Below, one piece after another: positions 27,491 to 35,905 of a DNA stretch of 64,000 bases. The position numbers and the translations under genes were made by a program. Source of the DNA: Pseudovibrio japonicus. Lineage in GTDB: Bacteria; Pseudomonadota; Alphaproteobacteria; Rhizobiales; Stappiaceae. The DNA is taken from assembly GCF_014651595.1 (NCBI RefSeq), contig NZ_BMXE01000002.1, positions 558,001-622,000 on the forward strand, in the 5' to 3' direction. The notes under the pieces were generated by a model. It had not been told where the DNA came from. It worked only from the letters and a program-made list of their open reading frames with translations, and did not search any database. The stretch's first letter is position 1; each line of letters opens with the position of its first letter.

Positions 27491-28372
27491 ATGACGAAGG
27501 CTGTTGAAAATCTACTGGACCTTTTGGACCTGGAGAAATTGGAGGAGAATCTGTTTCGCGGGACAAGTCCGCAAAGCGGATGGCAGCGTGTTTTTGGTGG
27601 GCAGGTGATTGGTCAGGCCCTTGTTGCAGCCTCCCGTACGGTTGGCGCAGAGCGTCAGGCCAATTCGCTGCATGGATATTTTCTGCGTCCGGGCGACCCC
27701 AAGGTGCCGATCATTTACGAGGTGGACCGGATTCGTGATGGCGGCAGCTTTACCACACGGCGTGTGGTTGCAATTCAGCACGGTCAGGCGATCTTCTCGA
27801 TGTCTGCCTCATTCCAGCGTGTTGAAACCGGTATGGAGCATCAGATCGAGATGCCGGACGTGCCGATGCCGGAAGATCTGATGCCGATCTCCGAGATTTC
27901 GGATGAGCTGATCTCAAAGGCACCGGAGCCGGTTCAGAAATACTGGAAACGTGAGCGCCCGATTGAACTGCGTCCGCTGGATTTGGGACAGTATTTCTCT
28001 CGTAAGAAGCAAGAGCCGGTGCAACATGTGTGGGTTCGTGCGGCTTCCAAGTTGCCGGATGATCCACGGATTCACCAGTGCGTGTTGGCATATGCCTCTG
28101 ACATGACGTTGTTGGACACTGCGCTGTTCCCACATGGCATCAACGTATTTGTGCCAAACCTGCAGGTGGCAAGTCTGGACCACGCTATGTGGTTCCACAG
28201 TGACTTCCGCATGGATGAGTGGCTGCTTTACACGCAGGACAGCCCGCGCACAGCCGGTGGCCGTGGCTTTAGCCGTGGCAGTTTGTATACGCGCGATGGT
28301 GTGCTTGTCGCCTCTGCGGTTCAGGAAGGTCTCATGCGAATGAGAGACCGCCCTGTTGCCGGTAAGGGCTAA
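27491..28372 (+). CDS. tesB: Acyl-CoA thioesterase II
   Basis: A 293-residue double-hotdog thioesterase that releases free fatty acids from acyl-CoA. The N-terminal domain begins with LFRGTSPQSGWQRVFGGQVI and QALVAASRTV, the TesB signature; the second hotdog contains LAYASDMTLLDTAL and the Asp-Thr-Gln type catalytic region, with HAMWFHSDFRMDEWLLY and GGRGFSRGSLYTRDG. The frame is open further upstream but the ATG at 27491 gives the family length. Its stop is two bases from the convergent tlpA stop. Confidence 0.94.
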   Translation: MTKAVENLLDLLDLEKLEENLFRGTSPQSGWQRVFGGQVIGQALVAASRTVGAERQANSLHGYFLRPGDPKVPIIYEVDRIRDGGSFTTRRVVAIQHGQAIFSMSASFQRVETGMEHQIEMPDVPMPEDLMPISEISDELISKAPEPVQKYWKRERPIELRPLDLGQYFSRKKQEPVQHVWVRAASKLPDDPRIHQCVLAYASDMTLLDTALFPHGINVFVPNLQVASLDHAMWFHSDFRMDEWLLYTQDSPRTAGGRGFSRGSLYTRDGVLVASAVQEGLMRMRDRPVAGKG

Positions 28373-28374
28373 AA

Positions 28375-29058
28375 TTAATCGGTCTGGGCAGTCTGATTTT
28401 CTTTCTGCCCGGCCAGTGCTGCGTTAATCAAATCGAGCGCTTCCGGGGAGGCCCAGTCGGCAGGGCCAAACATTGTGCCGATTTCGTAGCCATCTTCACC
28501 AATCAGGATTGTGCTTGGCAGGCCGGGGGCCTTGCCTTTGCTACGCAGGTCGTTGAAGGTTGCCATGGTGTGGTCAGAGAAGTACGCCAGATCCTTCACG
28601 CCGATTTCTTCCAGAAACTCCAGCGGCTTTTGATTGCCCTCGCCCCGGTCCATGTTGACGGCGATGACGTTAAAGTTTTCACCACCAGCCTGACGCTGCA
28701 GGTTGTCCAGATGAGGCATTTCTTTGCGGCAGGGCGCGCACCATGTGGCCCACAGGTTGAGCAGCTTGGTACCTTTCAGGTCTGCCATTTTGACGAGATT
28801 GCCGTCTGCATCATGAAATTCGAGCTCCGAGAGGTTCAAAGGCCGCTCGGCAGGTAGGAAAGCAGCGACTTCGCCCGTCGTAAAATTCTTGAGATTTTTT
28901 GCGGTATTCATTGAAGAAGAGCTGGTGTGGACTTGTGGATCCCCGTTTCCTGCCGGATTTAGAGCCCATGCGGCGGCAGCTACGACAATAAACCCTGCTA
29001 ATGCTGCAATAAGCCCTTTTCCGAGGCTGAACTTTCCGGTAACTGTCAGTTTCTTCAT
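28375..29058 (-). CDS. TlpA-type thiol-disulfide oxidoreductase
   Basis: A 227-residue membrane-anchored thioredoxin-like protein. A hydrophobic segment at about 15-33 anchors it, and the soluble domain faces the periplasm. The active site is WCAPC (Cys107 and Cys110) in [17 protein letters not shown], typical of the TlpA/ResA group that keeps cysteines reduced for cytochrome c or copper-centre assembly. The cis-Pro loop [10 protein letters not shown] and the GxxG region are in place. It is divergent from argH, with 29 bases between starts. Confidence 0.92.
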   Translation of the reverse strand: MKKLTVTGKFSLGKGLIAALAGFIVVAAAAWALNPAGNGDPQVHTSSSSMNTAKNLKNFTTGEVAAFLPAERPLNLSELEFHDADGNLVKMADLKGTKLLNLWATWCAPCRKEMPHLDNLQRQAGGENFNVIAVNMDRGEGNQKPLEFLEEIGVKDLAYFSDHTMATFNDLRSKGKAPGLPSTILIGEDGYEIGTMFGPADWASPEALDLINAALAGQKENQTAQTD

Positions 29059-29087
29059 ATCAAACCCAAATCATAATGAGGCTAAAC

Positions 29088-30488
29088 ATGAGCAACCGCA
29101 TGTGGGGGGGCCGTTTTGCGGAAGGGCCAGATGCAATCATGGAAGAGATCAACGCTTCCATCGATTTTGATCGCAAGCTCTACCGACAAGATATAGCCGG
29201 GTCCAAGGCTCATGTTAGCATGTTGGCTGCACAGGGCATCGTTAGCGCAGAAGATGCCGAAAAGATAGCTCAGGGTCTAGACACAATTCTGTCAGAGATC
29301 GAAGAAGGCACCTTCACCTTCTCTCGTGCGCTTGAAGACATTCACATGAATATCGAAGCGCGCCTGGCAGAACTGATCGGCCCAACGGCTGGTCGTCTTC
29401 ATACAGCCCGGTCACGCAACGATCAAGTTGCCACAGATTTCCGCCTTTGGGTACGCGACTCTTTGGACGATCTTGAGGCACAGGTGACTGACCTGATGCA
29501 GGCCCTTGCTGAGAAAGCCGAGGAACATGCAGCGGTTGTAATGCCGGGCTTTACGCACTTGCAGTCTGCGCAACCTGTGACTTTCGGTCATCACCTGATG
29601 GCATATGTAGAGATGTTCGCTCGCGACCGCTCTCGTCTTCAAGATGCGCGTGCGCGTATGAATGAGAGCCCGCTGGGGTGTGCCGCGCTTGCTGGTACCT
29701 CTTTCCCGATTGACCGTGAGATGACTGCGTCCGCGCTTGGGTTTGACCGGCCAACTGCGAACTCACTTGATGGCGTTTCCGATCGTGACTTTGCCATTGA
29801 AGCGCTGGCGGATGCCTCCATCTGCGCGATGCACCTGTCGCGTCTGGCAGAAGAGATCGTGATCTGGTGTTCTGCGCAGTTCGGCTTCATCAAGCTTTCC
29901 GACAAGTTCTCGACCGGCTCTTCCATCATGCCGCAGAAGAAGAACCCGGATGCTGCCGAGCTGATCCGCGCGAAAACGGGCCGTATCTATGGTGCGCTGA
30001 ACTCTCTGCTCGTGATGATGAAGGGTTTGCCGCTGACCTATTCCAAGGACATGCAGGAAGACAAAGAGCAAGCGTTTGACGCGCTGCCGAACCTGTCTCT
30101 GGCTCTGGCTGCCATGACCGGAATGATGCGTGATCTTGAGCCGAATGCAGCTGTTTTGAAGAAAGCAGCGGGTTCTGGCTACTCCACGGCGACTGATTTG
30201 GCTGACTGGTGTGTGCGTGTTGTTGGCATGCCATTCCGTGACGCACACCATGTAACTGGTGCACTTGTTAAGCTGGCTGTCGATAAGGGTGTGGATCTTC
30301 ATCGCCTGACATTGGAAGAGATGCAGAGCGTTGAACCGCAGATCACAGATGATGTCTACAGCGTTCTTTCCGTTGATAAATCTGTGCGCAGCCGCGTGTC
30401 TTACGGTGGCACGAGCCCTGTAAATGTGCGTAAGCAATCCAGACGATGGCTCAAGCAGCTTGAGCGTGAGCAGAAGACGGAAAAGTAA
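29088..30488 (+). CDS. argH: Argininosuccinate lyase
   Basis: ArgH (466 residues) splits argininosuccinate into arginine and fumarate. The fumarase/aspartase-superfamily signature [12 protein letters not shown] lies near residue 277, with the catalytic serine in the flexible loop. [14 protein letters not shown] and [13 protein letters not shown] are the other active-site parts. The ATG at 29088 has GAGG seven bases upstream; an ATG four codons earlier is in frame but overlaps this site. First gene of the argH - lipoprotein - lysA cluster. Confidence 0.97.
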   Translation: MSNRMWGGRFAEGPDAIMEEINASIDFDRKLYRQDIAGSKAHVSMLAAQGIVSAEDAEKIAQGLDTILSEIEEGTFTFSRALEDIHMNIEARLAELIGPTAGRLHTARSRNDQVATDFRLWVRDSLDDLEAQVTDLMQALAEKAEEHAAVVMPGFTHLQSAQPVTFGHHLMAYVEMFARDRSRLQDARARMNESPLGCAALAGTSFPIDREMTASALGFDRPTANSLDGVSDRDFAIEALADASICAMHLSRLAEEIVIWCSAQFGFIKLSDKFSTGSSIMPQKKNPDAAELIRAKTGRIYGALNSLLVMMKGLPLTYSKDMQEDKEQAFDALPNLSLALAAMTGMMRDLEPNAAVLKKAAGSGYSTATDLADWCVRVVGMPFRDAHHVTGALVKLAVDKGVDLHRLTLEEMQSVEPQITDDVYSVLSVDKSVRSRVSYGGTSPVNVRKQSRRWLKQLEREQKTEK

Positions 30489-30551
30489 GACTGTTCCGCG
30501 GATGATCTTGCAGTCACCGGTGTTAAGGTGCAGAAATGAAACTAAGAGTAG

Positions 30552-30569
30552 GCTTGGGCTAGCCCGAGC
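30552..30569. promoter_or_regulatory. Near-perfect 18-bp palindrome upstream of the lipoprotein gene
   Basis: GCTTGGGCTAGCCCGAGC differs from its reverse complement only at a symmetric T/G pair. It has no loop, so it is more likely a protein-binding site than a terminator. It lies in the argH - lptM-like gap; no factor is known. Confidence 0.35.
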
Positions 30570-30627
30570 TGGTAATTAGGTCGAATTTCTGGTTTGTTAA
30601 GATCATCCAGATTGGAGCAGAGAGAAC

Positions 30628-30900
30628 ATGAGCTCGCAAGGCATGAAAGAGATTACAAAAGATCGTAGTTCCAAGCTTTTAATTGGCCTCACAATTGTAG
30701 CGCTCGGTCTGAGTGTTTCTGCCTGTGGGCGTAAAATTGGTTTGGACACGCCAAGCGAGGCGCGTGAGGCTGCCGAGGCTGGCGGGCCGCCACCAATAGA
30801 CGCTGCTCCCCGACCAGAGATTCCAGACGAGAAGAACCCGCGTTTCTTCCTGGATCCACTGCTCGGTGGGAGTGAGGATGACCCTGACTTCGATTTTTAG
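30628..30900 (+). CDS. Small LptM-like lipoprotein
   Basis: A 90-residue protein with a basic N-terminus, hydrophobic segment and lipobox LSVSAC (Cys33), followed by GRKIGLDTP. This CGRKGPLxxP-like start after the lipid cysteine is the signature of the LptM/YifL group, members of which assist assembly of the LPS transport machine. The C-terminal half is Pro/Asp-rich and disordered. The placement between argH and lysA is the usual one. GGAGCAGAGAG lies ahead of the ATG; a second ATG five codons later is possible. Confidence 0.85.
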   Translation: MSSQGMKEITKDRSSKLLIGLTIVALGLSVSACGRKIGLDTPSEAREAAEAGGPPPIDAAPRPEIPDEKNPRFFLDPLLGGSEDDPDFDF

Positions 30901-30948
30901 ACTGGTTTGCTGATCCCGCGGGGGTAGAGCCAGTGCAGAGGACTTAAC

Positions 30949-32220
30949 TTGCACTACTTTGAATTCAAGGGCGGCGTTCTTCACGCTGAAGATGTTGCGC
31001 TGACCGAAATCGCTGCGGAAGTTGGAACTCCGTTTTACTGCTATTCCCGAGCAACTTTTGAACGCCACTTCAAGGTCTTTGATGGTGCGTTTGATGGAAT
31101 AGATCATCTGACCTGCTACGCAATGAAGGCGAACTCCAATATCGCCATTCTGACGGTGCTGGCTAAGCTTGGCGCTGGTGCGGACGTTGTTTCTGAAGGG
31201 GAGCTGCGTCGTGCACTGAAGGCAGGTATTCCAGCCAACAAGATTGTGTTTTCAGGCGTTGGTAAGACCCGTCAGGAAATGCGGTTTGCTCTGGATGCAG
31301 GAATCCTCTGCTTTAACGTAGAATCCGAGCCTGAGCTGAAGCGCCTTTCGGAAGTTGCCACCAAGATGGGTAAGGTCGCGCCGATTTCTCTGCGCATCAA
31401 CCCTGACGTGGATGCAAAAACCCATGCCAAGATCTCAACCGGTTTGGCTGCCAACAAGTTTGGTATTGCCTGGGACCGCGCGCGAGCTGTTTATAATGAA
31501 GCTGCGCAGCTGCCGGGACTGAAGGTAACCGGGATGGATATGCATATCGGGTCTCAGATTACCGAGTTGGGTCCGTTTGATGATGCTCTGGAGCGCCTTG
31601 GTGTGCTGATCGGCATGCTGCACGAAGATGGTATTGAAATTGAGCATCTTGATGTGGGCGGTGGTCTTGGTATTCCTTATGGCGGCGGTATTGAAGCGCC
31701 ATTGCCAACAGAATACGCAAAGATTGTTCGCAAGCATATCGAGCGTCTTGGTGTGAAGCTGATCACCGAACCTGGTCGTCTGATCGCAGGAAATGCAGGT
31801 ATTCTCGTTACCGAAACGATTTACCGCAAAGAGGGTGAGGCCAAGAATTTCGTGATCGTGGATGCTGCGATGAACGACCTGATCCGCCCAACTCTTTACG
31901 AAGCGCATCATGAGATTGGTGCGGTGAGCGAAGAGCGCCAGAACGGAGAGCAGATGCTGGCAGATATTGTTGGCCCTGTTTGTGAGACTGGTGACTATCT
32001 GGCACGCGACCGTGAAATGCCGAAGTTTGAGGAAGGCGACCTGCTGGCTGTTTATTCTGCCGGCGCTTATGGCGCGACCCAATCGGGCACCTACAACACA
32101 CGCCTTCTGGTGCCTGAAGTGCTGGTGGATGGCGACAAGTTTGCGATCATCCGTCAACGGCCAAGCTATGATGAGTTACTAAATCAAGACGTTGTGCCGA
32201 ACTGGGTTGAAAAGGCTTAA
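30949..32220 (+). CDS. lysA: Diaminopimelate decarboxylase
   Basis: LysA (423 residues) makes L-lysine from meso-diaminopimelate using PLP. The Schiff-base lysine is Lys60 in CYAMKANSN. Other contacts are DVGGGLG, EPGRLIAGNAG and the dimer-interface CETGDYLARDRE plus SAGAYGATQS. The start is a TTG at 30949, supported by AGAGGA six bases upstream and by the family N-terminus (HYFEFKGGVLHAEDVALTEI is typical). It is 48 bases after the lipoprotein stop and probably cotranscribed. Confidence 0.96.
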   Translation: MHYFEFKGGVLHAEDVALTEIAAEVGTPFYCYSRATFERHFKVFDGAFDGIDHLTCYAMKANSNIAILTVLAKLGAGADVVSEGELRRALKAGIPANKIVFSGVGKTRQEMRFALDAGILCFNVESEPELKRLSEVATKMGKVAPISLRINPDVDAKTHAKISTGLAANKFGIAWDRARAVYNEAAQLPGLKVTGMDMHIGSQITELGPFDDALERLGVLIGMLHEDGIEIEHLDVGGGLGIPYGGGIEAPLPTEYAKIVRKHIERLGVKLITEPGRLIAGNAGILVTETIYRKEGEAKNFVIVDAAMNDLIRPTLYEAHHEIGAVSEERQNGEQMLADIVGPVCETGDYLARDREMPKFEEGDLLAVYSAGAYGATQSGTYNTRLLVPEVLVDGDKFAIIRQRPSYDELLNQDVVPNWVEKA

Positions 32221-32318
32221 CTCTGTTTCAAAGCCCCTTAGGTTTGCCAGATTGCTGACCTTTGCTAATCGCCGTATGCTGAAAAGAAAAAGAGCAGGCG
32301 GCGGTTAGCGAGGCCTTT

Positions 32319-34964
32319 GTGACCCATCAGAATGAGAATGGCGGTAATAAAAATCTCAAGAATGCCATAGCTTCAGCAAGCGAATTGCGAGGGCATAAGC
32401 GGCATTTTGGTGAACGCTCTCTCGCTTTAAGCCTCTGGCAGGCTCTGTTTTCTCAAAAATTACAGTATCGATTGAAAAGGCTGGCTTTTAAAGCGCAGCT
32501 CTATTTGTTTTGGGAGCGGTTCTGGCCTGCAGTTCAGATTCCGCTCATCGTGGTTTGCCTTTATGTAGCCGTTAGCTTTCTGGGCGCATGGCAACTGCTC
32601 GGGTTTTACGGCTCTGCCTTTGTTTCCATTGTGTTTCTCGCGGTTCTGGCATGGAGCAGCTATCCGCTGTTGCGCCTGAAGCTTCCTAATGAGGTGGAGG
32701 GGCTGCGCAAGGTTGAGCTTGCAAGCGGGCTGCCGCACCGGCCTTTGCTCTCCTATCGGGATGAGCAGGCGACCGGAATGGATGATGATGAGGCTCTCGC
32801 TCTTTGGGCCGCCCACCAGAAAGCCTTGCGGACGCGGCTCAAGAACCTGCGGGTTGGTGGTGTCAATCCACGAGGGTTCACCAAAGATCCCTACGCCCTG
32901 CGGGTTTTTGCAGTGATGCTGCTCGTGGTCGGCTATTCCGTTTCGGATGCGAACCGTTGGTCCAGCCTGTTGATACCGTTCCGCGCTGAAGGGGTCGGGA
33001 GTGTCGTACCAGCCCGGATTGATGCCTGGGTGACACCGCCTGCCTATACCGGCGAAGCCCCGGTTTTTCTCAGTGGAGACGCCAACCAGCTGCGCGATGA
33101 GCGTAATGCGCTTTCCATTGCCAGTGGCAGTACGGTGCTGGTGCGGGCGCAGGGAACGGGTGAGTTTTCCGTTGTCTACTTTTCTCGTCAGGGACAAGAG
33201 TTTCTGGAGCCGGAGCGTGTTCAAACGGGTGCCGGGGAAACTTCCGAGGCGATGACAACCACCGAGTGGCGGTTTCCGCTAAACTCCAGCGGGCGATTGC
33301 AGATCCTGCAAAATGACTCGCCCAAGTACTCCTGGAAGATTGCTATCCGACCGGATTTGCCACCGCGGATTCGCTTGTTTGATGACCCCGAAGAGCAGCT
33401 GTCAGGCAGTCTTAAGCTGACGTATCTGGTGCAGGATGATTACCGTGTGGTTTCTGCGGAAGCCATTATGGATAAGGTTCAGCGGGATGATGAGAAAACG
33501 TCGGGTCGCTCTCTGGTGGAGGCACCGCGCTTTAATCTGAGCTTGCCGCCGAAAGATGCCAAGATGGCGGTTGGGCAGACCTATCAGGATCTGACGGCGC
33601 ATCCGTGGGCGGGGTCCGAGGTGTCGCTTGTGCTTGTTGCCCGTGATGAGGCCGAACAGGAGGGGCGGTCACAGCCGGTTTATATTAAGCTGCCGGAGCG
33701 CCGGTTCAATAAGCCGTTGGCGCGGGCGGTGGTTGAGCAGCGGCGCAATCTGGCTATGAATGTTGAGAGCTACTCTCAGGTGGTTGATGTGTTGGATGTG
33801 CTGATGATTGCCCCGGAGCGGTTTATTGACGATGCAGGCTCCTACCTGCCGCTGCGCTTTGCCTATAGCGAGCTGGTGGCAGCCGAAACCGATGATGATC
33901 TGAGGGCCATGCTGGATGTGCTGTGGAATGTGGCGCTGACCATTGAGGACGGTGGCCTGTCTGCCGCCGAGCGTGCTTTGCGGGAGGCGCAGGAGGCTTT
34001 GCGGCGGGCGCTGGAGCAGGGGGCGTCTGAGCAGGAAATTGCCGAGCTGATGGATGATCTGCGGAAGGCGCTGGATGATTATCTGAAGTCCATGGCGCAG
34101 CAGATGCGGGATAATCCGCAGCAGCTCGGCCAGATGCCGATGGATGAGAACGGGCAGCAGATCACGCCCCGCGATCTGGATGACATGCTGCGCCGGATGG
34201 AAGAGCTGGCGAAAACCGGATCGCTGGAAGCGGCGCGGGAGTTGTTGGCGCAGATGCAGCAGATGCTGGAGAACATGCAAAACGCCCAGCAACGACAGCA
34301 GACGCCTAACGAACAGCAGCGCCAGATGTTGCAGGCACTGGAGAACCTTGGCGATATGATTCAGAAGCAGCGCAAGCTGATGGATGAGACGCACAAGTTT
34401 GATCCTGACAGCCAGCAGCGCCGCCCCCACCAGCGTAGTGATCAGCAAGACAAGCGTGGTCAGAATGGCCAGATGAGTGATGAGGAGGCGCAGGAAGCCT
34501 TCCGGCAGCTGCAAAAACAACAGCGTAATCTCTCGGATGAGCTGCAAAAACTGCTTGATGGCATGGCGAACAATGGTACCAAGCCGAACAAGGATCTGGA
34601 TAGTGCTGGCAACTCCATGGAGGAAGCTGGCGATGCGCTGGGTGCTCAGGAAGCTGATGAGGCGGTGTCTGAGCAGAGTCAGGCCTTGGAATCGCTGCGT
34701 AAAGGCGCCCAGGCGCTTGCAGAGCAGCTGGCAGGGCAAAGTGGCGGGCGAGGGCAGGCGACCACTTCACCGCTTAACGAGGACCCTCTGGGCCGGATGC
34801 GCCGGGTCGAAGGGCCTGAGTTTGGCAGCCAAGTGAAGGTACCTGATGAGATCGAGGTTCAGCGCGCACGGCGTATCCTTGAAGAACTCCGCCGTCGGCT
34901 GTCCGATCCTGACCGTCCCCAGCTTGAACTCGAGTATCTGGAACGCCTGATGAAGCGCTACTGA
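32319..34964 (+). CDS. TIGR02302-family (DUF4175) membrane protein
   Basis: An 881-residue protein confined largely to alphaproteobacteria. Two or three membrane helices near the N-terminus (about 66-115) and one near 200 are followed by a large extracytoplasmic domain (about 220-560) and a glutamine/methionine-rich coiled-coil (about 560-810) with long runs of charged helices (for example ELMDDLRKALDDYLKSMAQQ). The start is the GTG at 32319. Function is unknown; family members lie next to lysA in many Rhizobiales. It is the last gene of the argH-lysA strand run. Confidence 0.9.
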   Translation: MTHQNENGGNKNLKNAIASASELRGHKRHFGERSLALSLWQALFSQKLQYRLKRLAFKAQLYLFWERFWPAVQIPLIVVCLYVAVSFLGAWQLLGFYGSAFVSIVFLAVLAWSSYPLLRLKLPNEVEGLRKVELASGLPHRPLLSYRDEQATGMDDDEALALWAAHQKALRTRLKNLRVGGVNPRGFTKDPYALRVFAVMLLVVGYSVSDANRWSSLLIPFRAEGVGSVVPARIDAWVTPPAYTGEAPVFLSGDANQLRDERNALSIASGSTVLVRAQGTGEFSVVYFSRQGQEFLEPERVQTGAGETSEAMTTTEWRFPLNSSGRLQILQNDSPKYSWKIAIRPDLPPRIRLFDDPEEQLSGSLKLTYLVQDDYRVVSAEAIMDKVQRDDEKTSGRSLVEAPRFNLSLPPKDAKMAVGQTYQDLTAHPWAGSEVSLVLVARDEAEQEGRSQPVYIKLPERRFNKPLARAVVEQRRNLAMNVESYSQVVDVLDVLMIAPERFIDDAGSYLPLRFAYSELVAAETDDDLRAMLDVLWNVALTIEDGGLSAAERALREAQEALRRALEQGASEQEIAELMDDLRKALDDYLKSMAQQMRDNPQQLGQMPMDENGQQITPRDLDDMLRRMEELAKTGSLEAARELLAQMQQMLENMQNAQQRQQTPNEQQRQMLQALENLGDMIQKQRKLMDETHKFDPDSQQRRPHQRSDQQDKRGQNGQMSDEEAQEAFRQLQKQQRNLSDELQKLLDGMANNGTKPNKDLDSAGNSMEEAGDALGAQEADEAVSEQSQALESLRKGAQALAEQLAGQSGGRGQATTSPLNEDPLGRMRRVEGPEFGSQVKVPDEIEVQRARRILEELRRRLSDPDRPQLELEYLERLMKRY

Positions 34965-34991
34965 GCCTCGGTGATTTTGCCGATGAACAGA

Positions 34992-35069
34992 GTGGCTTAG
35001 GCGATGTGGGGATGTCTCTTTTGGCTGTGTGCTTGCTGCGCGCGGTTTAGCTCAGGAACTGCTCTGCCC
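34992..35069 (-). pseudogene. Copy of the S41 peptidase gene 3' end
   Basis: About 78 bases match 35829-35905, the 3' end and downstream flank of the intact S41 peptidase gene, at roughly 90% identity with a single one-base gap. In the minus-strand frame it ends AEQFLS and stop, against AEQLLS and stop in the intact gene. It is one end of a partial tandem duplication. Confidence 0.8.
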
Positions 35070-35147
35070 TACTTCGAATCCAGGCCGTATAGTACTGAGC
35101 ATAAGCATTCGCCTTGCTTGTATAGCGCTCTAAGAGGTCATTTAGTA

Positions 35148-35684
35148 TCATTCTTCTACCCCTAGAGTAACGTAGTAGCGATCCTTCAGCCTTGTCTTCA
35201 GAAAACCTCCACGGGAATATTCCACGCATGTTTTTGGTGAGAAATTAGGGTAAAATTCGCCCATATTTCTATGGAACAGAGTACTATCTAGGATGTCCAA
35301 TGTTGGCTTTCTACTAAACTCCAAAATCAACACTTCACTTTTGTTTACAATAGCTAATACCCACATGTCATCGCTATAAATTATACGATTTTCGGCGATC
35401 TTATTATTGACTTTGGAATCAATTTTGGGGTCAAAAGATATTTGATCTTGGTATGGCGTAACTACACAGGCTTGTTGGAACTTTGATGAAAATATCTTCC
35501 TCAAAGGTATAAAGTCGCCTGTATCCGCATTCCTCAGAATATCTTCATATGGTCCTTCAGTAGAATTACTTATGATATAGAGTGTCATACTGACGATTAC
35601 AAAGACTACAGAAAATGCAATTAGTTTCTTAGGCGTAACCATTCCTTTTTGTCCTAGCTCTCTGAAAGTTGGGTCCACGTTCAC
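35148..35684 (-). CDS. AT-rich orphan protein with one membrane helix
   Basis: A 178-residue protein I do not recognise. A hydrophobic helix at about 21-41 (IAFSVVFVIVSMTLYIISNS) after a basic N-terminus suggests a membrane anchor with the rest outside the cytoplasm. Two cysteines (in ACVVTP and KTCVEYS) could form a disulfide. The sequence is much more AT-rich than its neighbours. It lies between a copy of the S41 gene end and a copy of its beginning. The real start could be the ATG 14 codons downstream. Transfer from elsewhere is plausible. Confidence 0.6.
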   Translation of the reverse strand: MNVDPTFRELGQKGMVTPKKLIAFSVVFVIVSMTLYIISNSTEGPYEDILRNADTGDFIPLRKIFSSKFQQACVVTPYQDQISFDPKIDSKVNNKIAENRIIYSDDMWVLAIVNKSEVLILEFSRKPTLDILDSTLFHRNMGEFYPNFSPKTCVEYSRGGFLKTRLKDRYYVTLGVEE

Positions 35685-35764
35685 CGGCTCATTTGCAAAC
35701 TTGATTTTAGGGCCTACTTGCCTTGAGCTCTCTTCGCCTAAGCCGTGCTAAATCCATTAGGAAA

Positions 35765-35826
35765 GTTCTCCCAGTGGGCAAAACAGGTTTCTACAGCTGC
35801 GTAAATCCGATTTGCTGCGTAATACT
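35765..35826 (-). pseudogene. Copy of the S41 peptidase gene 5' part
   Basis: On the minus strand this reads AANRIYAAVETCFAHWENFP and then a stop within ten codons. It matches AAGRIYSAVETCFAHWENVP in the intact gene (residues about 36-55). At DNA level 26 bases are identical (35765-35790 against 37035-37060). It is a truncated remnant of a second S41-like gene. Confidence 0.85.
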
Positions 35827-35828
35827 GC

Positions 35829-35905
35829 GTCGCTTAGGCAATGTGGGGTGTCTCCTTTGGGTGTGTGCTTGCTGCGCGCGGGTTAGCTCAAGAGTTGCTC
35901 TGCCC
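35829..35905. repeat. Right-hand copy of the S41 3'-end duplication
   Basis: This segment covers the stop codon of the intact S41 gene and 50 bases downstream. It matches 34992-35069 with about 90% identity and the same orientation, about 840 bases apart. Confidence 0.85.

Noticed and set aside
33669-34739. A 356-codon minus-strand frame rich in Leu/His/Gln over the TIGR02302 gene
   Set aside because: It mirrors the Gln/Met-rich coiled coil on the other strand. Low complexity without start signals; an artefact of composition.
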